Assembly: GCA_014529385.2 (NCBI GenBank)
Contig: CM043944.1
Coordinates: 173,974,240 to 174,038,239, forward strand
Length of the DNA stretch: 64,000 bases
Source: Adiantum capillus-veneris
Lineage: Eukaryota > Streptophyta > Polypodiopsida > Polypodiales > Pteridaceae
Direction: 5' to 3'
In this document: one piece after another, positions 21,501 through 31,415 of the stretch
Position numbering within the stretch: position 1 is the first letter of the stretch
Layout: the number at the start of each line of letters is the position of its first letter
The notes under the pieces: model-generated
The model's database searches: none
What the model was told of the DNA's origin: nothing
Seen by the model: the letters and a program-made list of their open reading frames with translations, nothing else
Translations under genes and position numbers: made by a program

Positions 21501-22114
21501 GAGAAAGATAAGGTGTCTAGGGGCCACACAAAGCCTGCATGCTGCCATACATGTGAAATTCTCAAGGTCATACATAAACACTCCCAAGCTGCCAACTCAG
21601 CCCCCTGTACAGTGGCATTGATATCTCCAATCTTGTCTGAGGGGTCCTCCAACATGTTGAAGTCTGCCCCAACACACCATTGCTCTGCATGCAGCAAAAA
21701 CGCTACAATATGTGATCAAAACTAATCTCGTGCACTTGCCACATTGGGCGCATTAATGTTCAGGAAGCCCATGAGGAAACCATGAACCTGCATAGTAATA
21801 TAGTGGGCCATGCCAGGCACAATAATACCTCTTTCCACAATGGCTTGCTGCCATGAGTCCGCAATAGTCATACATACCCCTTCCTGAATGCGTCCAGGCC
21901 CAAAAGCAGCTGATCAAAATGTCTCATAACGGCCACTCAAAATTTGACCACATCGCCGATTGCGGCTCTCACAAAGATGGTGCGCTTGAAGCATAAGAAT
22001 ATCAATCATACCACCCACAAAGCATCTTTGCAGCTCTCGATGCAAGCAACCCCCACCTAAACCCTGCACATGGGGCCCACCTAAATCTTGCACATTCCAT
22101 GAGACAATCCTCAT
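18580..22114 (-). pseudogene. ORF2 of L1-b: endonuclease, L1-type RT, C-terminal zinc domain
   Basis: Starts at 22114 (M-R-I-V-S-W-N-V-Q-D-L-G). Endonuclease motifs: I-D-I-L-M-L-Q-A-H-H-L and W-C-V-G-A-D-F-N-M-L-E-D (about 21670). RT motifs in order: G-E-D-G-L-T-P-S-F-F (about 21085), L-I-Y-L-I-P-K, I-L-L-D-F-E-K-A-Y (about 20710-20735), S-V-R-Q-G-C-P-L-A-P (about 20545), K-F-V-D-D (20407-20418, the catalytic pair) and G-G-L-G-I-I-D-P (about 19905). A zf-RVT-like end with C-A-A-C and E-S-P-R-H lies around 18790-18850. It is broken into at least six frames. Catalytic Asp residues survive but no full protein can be made. Confidence 0.85.
22111..22114 (-). promoter_or_regulatory. ATGA overlap of ORF1 stop and ORF2 start in L1-b
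   Basis: The minus strand reads CCATGAGG: ORF1 stop TGA at 22113-22111 and ORF2 start ATG at 22114-22112, exactly as in L1-a (7006-7003). Confidence 0.75.
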
Positions 22115-23154
22115 GGAATGAGAGAGAAGACTGATGCTGCAACAACAACCAACCTTGCTTTCTTCGAGGCCGGCTTGATTGGAGTAATCCGCATCCGAGA
22201 AACCTCTAGATAGACGAATCTGAAGTGACTATCCACCAAGGTCCAAGCTGAGCGTCGTGCAGTCCGTAGGGCTACATCTGCTGTCCAAGAATCCTCATGT
22301 ACAAATACATAGCAAGGAGGGCTCTGAGTGTCGGCAAAAAAATGAGCCACAAGGTGTCTACATCCCGCTACATCTGTTGGCGTCAGTCTGAACTTGGCTA
22401 GAGGCCAGATTGTCTGTATCGAATCTGTCACCCCCAACCCTGTGTGGTGTGAGAACTTTATAGCGTGGACCTGACGCTAATCAAGAACTGTGTGCAAGGT
22501 CCACTCTGTGTGATCCGTGCCACACAATGGAAAAGGGAAACCCTTTGGCGTAACCACCCACCACTCACCCTAGGTAGGAGAACCACCTTCGGGAGAATAT
22601 GAGTGAGTGTCACGAACCAAAACGCGTATTGTAGGAACACCTATAGCCTTGGCAACAATTGAAGCTACCGTGCGGGGGGTCTCCAAGACTGTCCCGATCT
22701 CGGAACCAATCTTGGAAAGTATTGGAAGGTACTCTCTCCTTAGGTCGAGGAGCAAATTGAAATGGGTACATCTGCCTCCTCGACAAGAACATCGGAAGCT
22801 AGGTCGAAACCATGGCGCCATTGTGTTCATGAGCTTGGACCGCTCATATGGCCAGCGGGCTCATCAAAATGACTTTGGGAGCCATCTCGAGGGTCTCAAA
22901 CTTGATTTGATAGTACCCTCGCCCAAGAAGCTGTATGTCGATGACCTTTCCGACCTCTGCTAGAAGATGGGCCTGAAGGAAGTCACGCGCCTCGCCTCTC
23001 TTCAGGCTCGGGCACCTCGCCTCTGTTGGGTCGACTCTCGATGATCTTGCAGAGAACAAAGGTGGCGACAAAGCAAGTCGAATGGTGGGCTTTGCGGGGT
23101 TGGTCGAGGGGGACTTCGCTAAGAGTCCCTCTGTGGCGGAGCATGAGTCTCCAT
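22111..23154 (-). pseudogene. ORF1 of L1-b with internal deletion
   Basis: Start chosen at 23154 (M-E-T-H-A-P-P-Q-R-D-S) by alignment with L1-a. DUF4283-like residues L-L-G-R-G-Y-Y-Q-I-K-F-E and A-P-K-V-I-L-M-S-P-L-A-I are visible, then A-R/I-R-V-L-V-R-D-T at about 22620. After S-G-G-W-L-R-Q the sequence jumps to the C-terminal region (T-I-W-P-L-A-K-F), so the zinc knuckle and proline-rich part present in L1-a are absent. The C-terminus ends ...F-S-L-I-P with the TGA overlapping the ORF2 ATG. Frameshifts are present. Confidence 0.8.
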
Positions 23155-23235
23155 CCGTGTTTGCTACTGTGGAAGAAGGCGAATTGCGGAGGTGTTTGGG
23201 CGATTGTTGACAAGCTGAGAACAACGCACAAGCAA

Positions 23236-23242
23236 TGTGTGT

Positions 23243-23273
<31 letters not shown>

Positions 23274-23278
23274 GGGGG
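23236..23278 (+). repeat. (TG)n followed by 22-nt poly(G)
   Basis: About eleven TG units run into 22 G. It lies in the L1-b leader just upstream of ORF1. Confidence 0.9.
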
Positions 23279-23311
23279 TGCCACGAGGCTGTGGCAACCA
23301 CTAACCCTAGT

Positions 23312-23737
23312 TGTCATAGACTTGGGCACCCCAAGTCGGGAATCTGACACGACACACGAGAGAATCACTTAAAATACTTCACAACTTTATCACACTTTAA
23401 TAATTGGAGTTGACACGGCTCGGCGTAGTTCCGTGCCCAGAGGTATTGGCCCCAAAATCTAGCGTCCCTTTTAGTATTTATTTTTATATTAAAGCTTGAG
23501 CAAAGTACAACACCCGCTGGAACCTCTGCTCTTAGACTCTGCATCCAGATGCTCTACAGAGTGAGGCCCCAAGGGTCTATTTATTCTTACAAGAGATGCC
23601 CCAAAAACAGAGCCCCAAAAGCAATTAAACAACTTGTTCCATTTGGTCCCAAAAACTGCCAAAAAGCAGCCAACACAATTGGTAGAAATCCGTAGAGCAG
23701 CCATGTCAGCGCATAACCATGTCATCAATTTGTGACA
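23312..23737 (-). repeat. LTR of a gypsy-1 relative (426 bp)
   Basis: The minus strand starts TGTCACAAATTGATGACATGG and ends near CTATGACA. It shares with the gypsy-1 LTR the block around GGCGCCAGT/CACGGAACT (here reversed and diverged) and the final inverted pair CTTGGGGTGCCCAAG. It is diverged and lacks the telobox array. Confidence 0.82.
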
Positions 23738-24260
23738 TATCCCCCTCTTGAAAGATTTGTATTCACCCTCGATTACGCTTGCACAATTTGACATAAGCCA
23801 TAAACCAGTTCAGTAGACACTGAGTCTAAGTACCGACACACTAGATGACACAAATCCAGCACTTGTACAAAGACGACAGTCACATCACATCACATCACAT
23901 TCAAGTCATATCACATAGAATTCATTTTGATCTAGGACCATGATTCATGGCAACGTATTTAGCAATCGCGTCTAGATCCGCACAGGACCTCACTGACGTC
24001 AGACTAACTAATCCCATATTGTGATCATGTCTATAGATTTTTCGAAACCAAAATGCTGCAGTCATTTCGTCAATCATTCCATCTGCACTCAAACACAGCC
24101 ATGCGTGAATAATCATTTCCGGGAATTCCAATCCATCAATCAGACACTGAGTTTATATTGAATAGAGTGTTTCAATCATCCAGTTCTAGCTGTGTGGCCA
24201 TCTCATCCCTCGGGAACTCTTGATGCGCTCACAACAGTTTCATTCAATCATTCATCACGA
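23738..24260 (-). mobile_element. Purine tract and 3' internal fragment of a gypsy-1 relative
   Basis: The minus strand reads CTTTCAAGAGGGGGATA directly before the LTR at 23737, matching the gypsy-1 context CTTTCAAGAGGGGGGTA. The stretch 23925-24130 is homologous to 4850-5060. The array of CACATCACAT units (23880-23900) matches the GTGATGTC array of gypsy-1. Only the 3' end of the element is present. Confidence 0.75.
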
Positions 24261-24545
24261 TTCAAAATTCATGATTCTCATCGTTATCACGTTCATTCTG
24301 GAGCTGTCGTTGCTCCGAATTCATCATCATCTCATTCTCAATTTTCACATGTTATTTGCACACAAATAGCAAGTTTTTCCAAAAACATTAATTCCACACA
24401 TCTTTTTTTTTTTTGCGAAAACCCTAATTTTCCAACATTGTTGGATATAAGATCTGTTTGTGTTAATGCGTAGAGCTTGTTGAGAGGATCAAATTGAGAG
24501 AAGGGGCTGATTTATGTTCATTGTGAACTACTGTGTGTGTGAGTA
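24261..24545. other. Unassigned spacer between gypsy fragment and RTE-like ORF
   Basis: AT-rich, with short TCATTCA-like runs and one AAACCCTAA at about 24418. No coding or terminal features were recognised. Confidence 0.4.
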
Positions 24546-25613
24546 GTGGGTGAAGGTGATCACAACTTTAATGCAAAGCTTTTCTTCTCCCTTGTCTTAT
24601 GGTGCTCATGCGTACCTCACGCGATCATTCGAGCAGAGCTAGCTGCCCCCCCCATGGAGATTGAGGCGCTTACCAGATCAGTGTCCTTTGTGCACAGCCT
24701 ATGGGATACTACTAGAGACAGATATGCTAGATTGGCCCTTGAGTCTTCCAGACAGTTAGCTCTACAGGGGGACACTTCATGCTGGTATGCACAGATGACT
24801 TCATGGTTTCAGACGCATGGCTTCACCATGGACAGGTTGCCCCCTTTCCAGTATTCTCTTCAGGCACCCTCGCTGTCTCTTACACGGGTGGAGATCACTA
24901 GACTCATTCGTCAGGACCTGATCCAGCTCGACACCAGGAGGACATGGATAGAGCCGCCTCAGGAGTTGAGCACGAAGATGGCTTTCTATAGAGAGCATCT
25001 TCTCCACCTCACAGGAGATGGGTTTGTGATTCGACCCAGCTACATGGACACACATATGTCTCATGGTTTGCGTTGTGCCATTGGTCAGATACGCACATCC
25101 TCACATCAGCTCGAGATTGAGACCGGTAGATTCAGAGGGATACCAGCAGACAGCAGGATATGCCGATTATGCCAGAGAGAGCCAGAGACAGAGTTGCACT
25201 ACATATGTCATTGCACAGTGTTCTATGAGATACGGGGGCGTTTCCACTGCTTATTCAGAGAGGGTTTTGGTCCTCTATCTAGGGTCATGAGTTATGAGGA
25301 TCAGAGATGTCTTGGACTATATCTACTTGAGTTACACAGGTATAGAGACACTTTACTGGGGAGAGCTAGAGAGAGGCAGTCCCAGAGACACATTACAGAT
25401 TTCTTTTCACTAGATATGGGACAGCCAGAGGAGCAGCTACCACTGCAGAGCTCGTCCCACACTCATTCGACCACTACTGGCACTCTCATCGACCGAGCAT
25501 TGGAGCTACAGAGATACAGACGACCGCGACTGAGGAGAGGAGCTACACAGCATCGACGGAGACTACAACAGAAGATTCGAGCCATACTCTCTCGACATCC
25601 AGAGTGCAGATGA
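24546..25613 (+). pseudogene. RTE-like LINE, C-terminal region with zinc-binding motif
   Basis: A 355-codon open frame. LINE similarity appears to begin around codon 22 (V-P-H-A-I-I-R-A-E-L-A-A-P-P-M), so the ATG at 24546 is probably not the native start. It continues through W-Y-A-Q-M-T-S-W-F, M-D-R-L-P-P-F-Q-Y-S-L and K-M-A-F-Y-R-E-H, then a Cys/His motif, R-I-C-R-L-C-Q-R followed by E-L-H-Y-I-C-H-C (Cys 25161, Cys 25170, His 25197, Cys 25206 and 25212), and an Arg-rich tail. The zinc motif is the C-terminal nucleic-acid-binding element of non-LTR polyproteins. It is the only long uninterrupted part of this LINE; the RT palm between 18189 and here is missing. It is probably the 3' half of the element seen at 16650-18189. 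Confidence 0.75.
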
Positions 25614-25875
25614 GGATGGATCCTCACCATTTCTTCCATCTTTGTTTCACACACTGTTACATCCAGTTTACCGGGTACCTATTGTATCAGCTGCTACACC
25701 CACGTAGTTTTAGATTGTAGTAGTAGTAGTAGTATTTTGTTCCACTTCTAGTTCTTTTCTAGTTCTTTTGTACCCAGACATGGTATTAGATTCACTATTT
25801 TGTAACTGATTGGTCTCATAGGTCATTTTGGCCTTTTGAAGACGTTAATATAACATTTCATTTCATTTCATTTCT
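25614..25875 (+). mobile_element. 3' UTR and (CATTT)n tail of the RTE-like LINE
   Basis: After the stop comes a short UTR with a (TAG)n run at about 25718-25733, then a simple-repeat tail ACATTTCATTTCATTTCATTT (25853-25873). RTE/CR1-type LINEs commonly end in a short tandem repeat rather than poly(A). Confidence 0.7.
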
Positions 25876-26049
25876 CCCCCTTTGAATATTGAATCGTGAC
25901 AGCCCGCTCGAGGGCTTTTCATTTGCATGTACAATTATGTGGGTACATGCGCAATTGCTAAGGCAAGAGCCTCTTGCACAGGTACTGGATTAGTTAATCA
26001 CTAATCCCCCGCAGGTACATGTGAAATCGAAGAGATTTCACGCGAGAAA

Positions 26050-26214
26050 TTTCATATAATTCAAAGCGCAAGTAGCCCTACAGGTGCGGGAGCTCGAGGG
26101 CTTGCTACAGATGCGATTGGCACGCGAAAGGGAGCACGAAACAGTAAATGACAGTCTGCTGTGCATTTTAGCAGGTTTAGGGTTTGACCCTAAATTGATA
26201 CCTTCGGGGAAGTG
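26050..26214 (+). other. Short open frame without ATG, possible coding remnant
   Basis: Reads F-K-A-Q-V-A-L-Q-V-R-E-L-E-G-L-L-Q-M, then E-R-E-H-E-T-V-N-D-S-L-L and G-F-D-P-K-L-I-P, ending at TGA. The first part has a leucine heptad-like spacing. It may be the end of an ORF lost upstream. Family not recognised. Confidence 0.3.
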
Positions 26215-26686
26215 AGGGGATCATTGTAGAGGTGATCTAGTGCATTTTTGGGCAGAAAACAGAGAATTCAGCATGCTGCAGATTCTTGCCAGGTTTGAAA
26301 AAGTGCTTGTATGTGCCGGAAAAGTCACCTTTGGCATGGGGATTTTGTCTACGAAGCCTCCTATTGCGGTTATGCTAACGAAATTGGGCTAGAGTAGGTC
26401 ATTTTCAGCCCGGTAAAAGCAGGGCAGCTCTTAGGAACTTGTAGGTTTTTCTCCCAAGTTTTATAAGAATAAAGTAGTATCGAGGCCTATAGGATGTCTC
26501 TGTCTGCTTGGTAGCACTCTAGTTGCCAAGCCCTGGTTTGTTTGAAATGTTAAGCCGTGGTTTGTTTATTCGTGAAGTTCAAGTAAAGTTAATCAAGTAA
26601 AGAATCAGGTGAAAGCTAAAGTCTACCGCCCTACGGGCCGGTTTCATGGTTTTGTAAACGGGACAAAATCATTTTTTCCTTAAAGA

Positions 26687-27270
26687 GTGAGCCTTGTTTG
26701 GTTTGCGGCGAAGACACAGAGCACAGGTACTCGGAATTACACTATGGCGCTTGACAGAGAGAATGCCATGAGGGAAGAGGGTTCCTCTTCAAAGGAGAGA
26801 CACGTTGTTCCTCCTCCAGTGTTGGAGCGTGGCGGAAGTTCACGGCCACCCTTGCCTGTACCTTTTGTTGATTTGAATGCTCCACAAAGTCAAGGGTATA
26901 TGATTGGGCAACTAGAGGAGGATGCATTCAGGACACAGTTGGTCATTGCTGTGAATAAGTTTTTTCGGTTCATGCAGAATCCTAGGTTTATGGAATTTTG
27001 GCAAGCGCCACCAGTGTCAGAACAGACAAGGAAACTGTCTCATGCAGTATAGCCTGTTGAGGCTCAAGCCCAGGTCCCTTGTGCGTCTCAGCTGGACAGG
27101 GAGCACTCTCATGTTGCGGAGTCAGTTGAGGCTCCAAGACAAATTCCTTCTATCTATGAACATGTGGTTAGGACGCCTATTCCACAGGCTTTACAAGTTC
27201 AGCCAGCCACCTTTTAGAGTTCCAAATGTTGCATTAAATGGACAGGGAACCACTTCTATAATCTTCTACT
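26687..27270 (+). pseudogene. Gag-like fragment, family uncertain
   Basis: The frame contains R-E-N-A-M-R-E-E-G-S-S-S-K-E-R, P-F-V-D-L-N-A-P-Q and F-R-T-Q-L-V-I-A-V-N-K-F-F-R-F-M, ends at 27052, and appears to continue in another frame with I-P-S-I-Y-E-H-V-V and P-A-T-F-R-V-P-N. The context (an AATAAA-containing, LTR-like region at 26460-26680 upstream) suggests the 5' coding part of an LTR element. No zinc knuckle, primer site or confirmed LTR pair was found, so function is not assigned. Confidence 0.35.
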
Positions 27271-27711
27271 GAGAGAGAACCGATCTTTTGGTGAAGTGTA
27301 GCAAAAAGTAATGTTTTTAAAGCTGTATGTGAGATTGACAAGGGTTATATGTGCATTTTGGGAATTTCTGGCAAAATTTGTGAACACTGGGAATTCCCAC
27401 AAATTTCAGGGGCATTTTGGTAATTTTCTGTTTGAGCAGATACCAAACCGGGGCCACTGACAATTGCATTTCAGGGCCGCCTGCGGCATCCAGCTCCATT
27501 CTCTTGTTCTCTCTCCCTTCACTCTCTTCTTTACTTGAGTTTATGCAGTACTAACTATTCGATTGTTGCTGATTGCAATAGCATACACTGTTTTGATATT
27601 TAGTCAGTAGTCCAAATTGGCTAGCGGGGTGGGTCGACATAATGATGACATGTCTGCAAGTGCATGGAAGACTGACATCGCCTGTTGTATGGGTGCTGAC
27701 TGCTGTTGTGT

Positions 27712-27801
27712 CAGATTCCATATGGATTGCTGATGACGTGGCAGATTGCATATGGATTGCTGATGACGTGGCAGATTCCATATGGATTGCTAATGACATG
27801 G
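27712..27801 (+). repeat. 30-bp minisatellite, three copies
   Basis: Units at 27712, 27742 and 27772, each close to CAGATTCCATATGGATTGCT followed by GATGACGTGG. The third unit has two changes. The TGATGACGTGG part matches the start of the gypsy-1 LTR. Confidence 0.9.
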
Positions 27802-28009
27802 CACTATATGGTAGCCTGCTCAGGTGGCAGTGTCAACGCAGATGCTTTTAGAGGGCTACAAGTTCATGTTGCGTTTATGAATCAGATGTTTTTAGCCATT
27901 GATTTTCAAGTTTGGCTTTCAAGCAAGAGCTATAATATCAGGGCCAGGGTGCCCATTGTACTCGGATTTTTAAGAGTGGTCTCATCAAGCAGAGAGTAGT
28001 TGTACTGTG

Positions 28010-28092
28010 TTTGCTTGATCAATAAAATGAAGAAGCACCATTAGGGGCGCCTGCAATAGGGCCCAATAATCTTCGAGGAACTCCGTATGTCA
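28010..28092 (+). mobile_element. LTR-like fragment related to gypsy-1 LTR
   Basis: TTGATCAATAAAATGAAGAA, then AGGGGCGCC, GGGCCCAATA and AGGAACTCCG are in the same order as in the gypsy-1 LTR at about 1238-1315. Together with the TGATGACGTGG units at 27712-27801, this suggests an old, diverged LTR of about 390 bp (27709-28095). Confidence 0.55.
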
Positions 28093-28373
28093 CATGTCTC
28101 TTGCAGATGTTCTTTTGTTCTATGTTTCACATGAAGTTTGTTTAGTTGTTCATTGCTTGTGTACCAATCAAATTTAGCCTCGGCAAAATTTGACATCTGC
28201 ATAGACATCTTAAATGGCATTATTATTTGTTGGAGATTCTTCACTTCCCATTTTCAGGTTACTTGATTGTTGCACAAATCACTGCATTGTTGGACTTGCA
28301 AATATGGATTGAACTTCTTGTAATTCTTCATGATGTGGATGTTTCAAGAGAATAACAATGGAGAACTTTGCAG

Positions 28374-28580
28374 GGTGGAGCGTACAGAGTACTTGATGGT
28401 GACATGCTAGGACAGTTCTTGGAGCTCACAAGCTCACAGCAACGGTCAGTTCTAGCAGATCAACCAGGATGTGAAAGTCTGAGCACTCTCAACTCAAAGT
28501 TAAAAGGGTCATCAAAGGGGGGGTTGTCTGTCGAGGAAGTGCTGAGGCTGCTTGAGCTGGTTCAAAACTCGCTAACTTGA
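28374..28580 (+). CDS. Possible terminal exon of a CPSF-A/RSE1-like protein
   Basis: An open stretch begins right after a good splice acceptor (AACTTTGCAG, ending 28373) and encodes G-G-A-Y-R-V-L-D-G-D-M-L, G-Q-F-L-E-L-T-S-S-Q-Q, then a Ser/Lys-rich loop and L-S-V-E-E-V-L-R-L-L-E-L-V, with a TGA/TAA-type stop at 28578-28580. The D-G-D-x-L-x-x-F-L-x-L pattern is the C-terminal end of CPSF160/DDB1/RSE1-family proteins, which are large beta-propeller scaffolds in RNA processing or DNA repair. It fits best the plant-specific RSE1-like branch, from memory. Upstream exons were not found; they may lie beyond transposon-filled introns or be gone. It could be a gene fragment. Confidence 0.4.
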   Translation, partial: GGAYRVLDGDMLGQFLELTSSQQRSVLADQPGCESLSTLNSKLKGSSKGGLSVEEVLRLLELVQNSLT

Positions 28581-29455
28581 ACCATCTGCTTCAACACCAT
28601 CCTCTCTATACACATCCATGCTGAGACCTAGCAGATATGCCTGGTGGACACAGCTTCGCCACCCCCGTGGCCGTAAAACAGACCTTCAAACAAGATAGTG
28701 CCATTGGCGATGTAAATCAGAGTAACCTGCTTTGAGGAAATATAAAGCCATGTTGGTACTCTTTTCATCGATCCTAGAGGTACCACTCATTGCATACAGC
28801 ATTCTCATAAACGCTCATTTTGTCAAAAACTGAAAAGAGAATGTCCTACTGGCTTATCTATTGTCTTCTACAGTTCGCAAATTTTCAAGCAGATCAAGGG
28901 GTGAGCCAAATAAGCAATGGGCACTCTAGTACAACCTCTCTGCCCTTCTTCCCTTACCAATTTGTCACTACCAAGAACCTAGTGTATTTACCAGAGCAAA
29001 AGCTTTGAAGTTACTGCTTGATGCACTTGAACCTAGTATGCTGGATAGATTGTACAAATCAATTTTTTCCCATTGATGTATAAAGACCAGGGTTTTTGCT
29101 GTGAAAACAGCTACCCACAAGCTTTGAGTTTATAAACACATCCCTCTACCCAATTCGAGTCAGTATTAGGGATGATTTGTCTTCAGCAGAGATTAGGTTG
29201 CTTCCACCAAAACTGATGGGGTTTTTCTCGTTAATTTTCTTGTATTGTGCATTCTAGTGAGCTACTGAGCAGCTCCGTTGTATCAATTGAAAAAGCTCAA
29301 TGGAGTCCAAGTGTAGCAGTATTGAAACCTATTGCCAATGCAATGGTTTTTGCAAATATGGGTAGGCAAGTCTCTGTTTTACCTTTTGCAATTCTTTACC
29401 TGCCTTGAGCATCAGGAATTTTTCATCAATTCGAGGTTTGCGTATTATCAATGTC
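28581..29455. other. Non-coding stretch, possible 3' UTR then spacer
   Basis: No convincing frame or repeat. If the exon at 28374 is real, its 3' UTR would begin here. There is no clear AATAAA in the first 200 bp. Confidence 0.35.
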
Positions 29456-29594
29456 AGGTACACAAATTTATGTAAATCACTCACATGAGTGTGAGAAAGA
29501 TGAAAATCATCAAAACTCCAGTCTATAGGTACACAATTCATGTAAATTACTGGTGTGAGTGTTAGAAGGATGAAAATTCATCAAGCTCCGTGTC
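29456..29594. repeat. Two-copy tandem repeat, period 71 bp
   Basis: AGGTACACAA..TATGTAAATCA and AGGTACACAATTCATGTAAAT start the units at 29456 and 29527. Both run through GAAAATCATCAA/GAAAATTCATCAA. Confidence 0.75.
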
Positions 29595-30377
29595 TTTATA
29601 TGCAGCCAATAATATTGCAAAGCAAGAGAAGGGGAGTCTTGATACCTGTATCTATCCAAACAAAGAAAAGTTTTGTTGCATGTATAAGGGTCTTACATGC
29701 ATCAACAGACCAAACTACATGTTACATGTCACCCATTTTTTGACAGTCAGACAGTGACAATATTCAATGAACAAATTGTGGCTTTAAGTTTCGTATAATT
29801 TAGGAGAGTTTGACCTTTTAGCCAGGCCCAATCTTCTTTTTCTTAAAAGTTCATATGGTTACCTTTGATTTAGCAGAGTGAAGATTATGGCCTTTGATTT
29901 TCAAAAATGTAGTTTCTTTAGGGCATGTTTACATGTATAGACAATTTAAGTTGTAAAGTATCTAAAAACCTCCAAATGATGCAGTTGCAGCTTCTCATAC
30001 ACTTGGTCAAAGAAGATGGTTACCCTAACTTCAACCACTCGTGACGCAATCATAAATCCAAACAAGACAATCAAAATTCTTTTGTCAGAGTTTGGTCTCA
30101 AGGAAACCAAAATGGAGATTAATAGGACACACAAGTCCCTAACTAATCGATAAATTCCCTCATTAATTGCATAAGAATTTTCCAAGTTTGAGGCCTCAGT
30201 TTTAGTCAAGTCTTTCATGGCTCATTACCCTCGTGTATTTCAGTCTAAGAAAGAGAATTATTGCCAAAGGAGATCAACCCAATTAGTATGCTAAAGGTCC
30301 AAAGATGGTTAGCATAAAAGTTATGCATAAAACTCGTTGATAATGTACGCTTTAAGCAGTCTAGCGCAACTCACATG

Positions 30378-30797
30378 TATTAGGTAAATCCTAGGTCAAC
30401 TATTTGCTTTAGGTCAAGCAAGGATTATCTCAGATGAACTTATTGCCAAGTCCACTATCTATCAAAAGGACCTCACATATATATTTGTCCTAAGTTCAGA
30501 TTTAAAGAGAAGCAAAAATGTACGTCTTGTTTGAGCCTTAGAAATTCATCACTTGGCTAGTACCTAAGAAATCTAGGAACTCATAGGTATTAGGTTAATC
30601 CTAGGTAAACTCCGCTTTATGTAGATGATTATATCATACAAACTTAATGCCATTTCTAGTATCTGTGAGGAAGACCAAACGCATAAAATTGTCACAAGTT
30701 CACTTTAAAAAATAAGCAAAAATTTGCATCTTGCTTGAGCCTAAGAAACCCATCACTTCACTAGTCCTGAAAGGTTAAACCCAACTTGCACTTCAAA
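30378..30797. repeat. Two-copy diverged tandem repeat, period about 210 bp
   Basis: TATTAGGTAAATCCTAGG at 30378 and TATTAGGTTAATCCTAGG at 30588 begin homologous units that both end in a CATCACTT..CTAGT block. Confidence 0.7.
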
Positions 30798-30983
30798 TAC
30801 AGGCGAGAATCCACTTCTAAGCTACCTAGGCCATGCATCTACCACCCTTCTTGTGGTGTCTTATTCGAAAAGTAAGATGTTGAAGGAAGTACACAAAGGT
30901 GGAGCAATATAGTCAGTACTACAATGTGCATGCTACTTAAGTTCCATATTACTATTCAAAATATCATAAGCCAATTTTTATTA

Positions 30984-31406
30984 GGAAAAATTACCAAAAT
31001 ACCCCGAATATTTTGTCATAATTTTCCAAAATGCCCCTCAAATTTTCCAAAATTCCCAAAATACCCCTCATTGTGAGATTAAATTTCTCCAAAGATGAAA
31101 AAATTTGTAGCTTTTTGATTGACTATCAATACAAGATGCTAAAACTAGAATTGAGCTGGTTATAAAGGCTTTGGAGATGAATTGCTTCATTATTTTTAGA
31201 CATAATTGCCCTTTTTGCGAGGTAATTTGTGACAAATTACATGCTAAGCACTCAAAAAAGAATCTCAATTGTAAAAAACGATTAAATATAAGAAAATCTT
31301 GAATAATCCAACCAAAATAGATACAAGGGTATTTTGGGACTTTTTGAAATTTGAGGTGTATTTTGTGAATTTCCACAAATTAGAGGGGTATTTTGGTAGT
31401 TTTTTC
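30984..31406. mobile_element. Mutator-like MITE, 423 bp, 9-bp TSD
   Basis: TTTTTATTA is duplicated at 30975-30983 and 31407-31415. The ends form inverted repeats of about 22 bp centred on TACCAAAATACCCC, and the similarity extends inward over about 70 bp at lower identity. A 9-bp TSD and G-starting long TIRs fit Mutator-like elements. There is no coding. A half-related end (CAGGGGCATTTTGGTAATTTT) occurs at about 27408-27428. Confidence 0.82.
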
Positions 31407-31415
31407 TTTTTATTA

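Larger units (their letters stand above)
18190..23311 (-). mobile_element. L1-b: near full-length L1-type LINE, degenerate
   Basis: Minus-strand LINE with a short G-rich leader, ORF1 (23154-22111), ORF2 (22114 to about 18580), a 3' UTR and a terminal A-run seen as nine T at 18190-18198. The tail abuts RTE-like coding sequence at GGATGAGGA, so L1-b inserted into that LINE. ORF1 has an internal deletion that removes the zinc knuckle and proline-rich parts near 22550, and ORF2 has many frameshifts. The right edge is cut by a gypsy LTR at 23312. It is the same family as L1-a. Confidence 0.85.

Noticed and set aside
16631-24565. GAAGGTGATCACA at 16639 and 24552, possibly marking ends of one inserted block
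   Set aside because: A 13-bp match is expected by chance in a 64-kb window, and the surrounding sequence is unrelated.
24546-25613. Treating the 355-codon frame as an intact host gene
   Set aside because: Its zinc motif, neighbouring simple-repeat tail and lack of introns fit the 3' end of a LINE; the first ~20 codons do not look like the family.
29946-30218. 90-codon minus-strand frame
   Set aside because: No recognisable motif and located in AT-rich repeat-like sequence; length is within chance.
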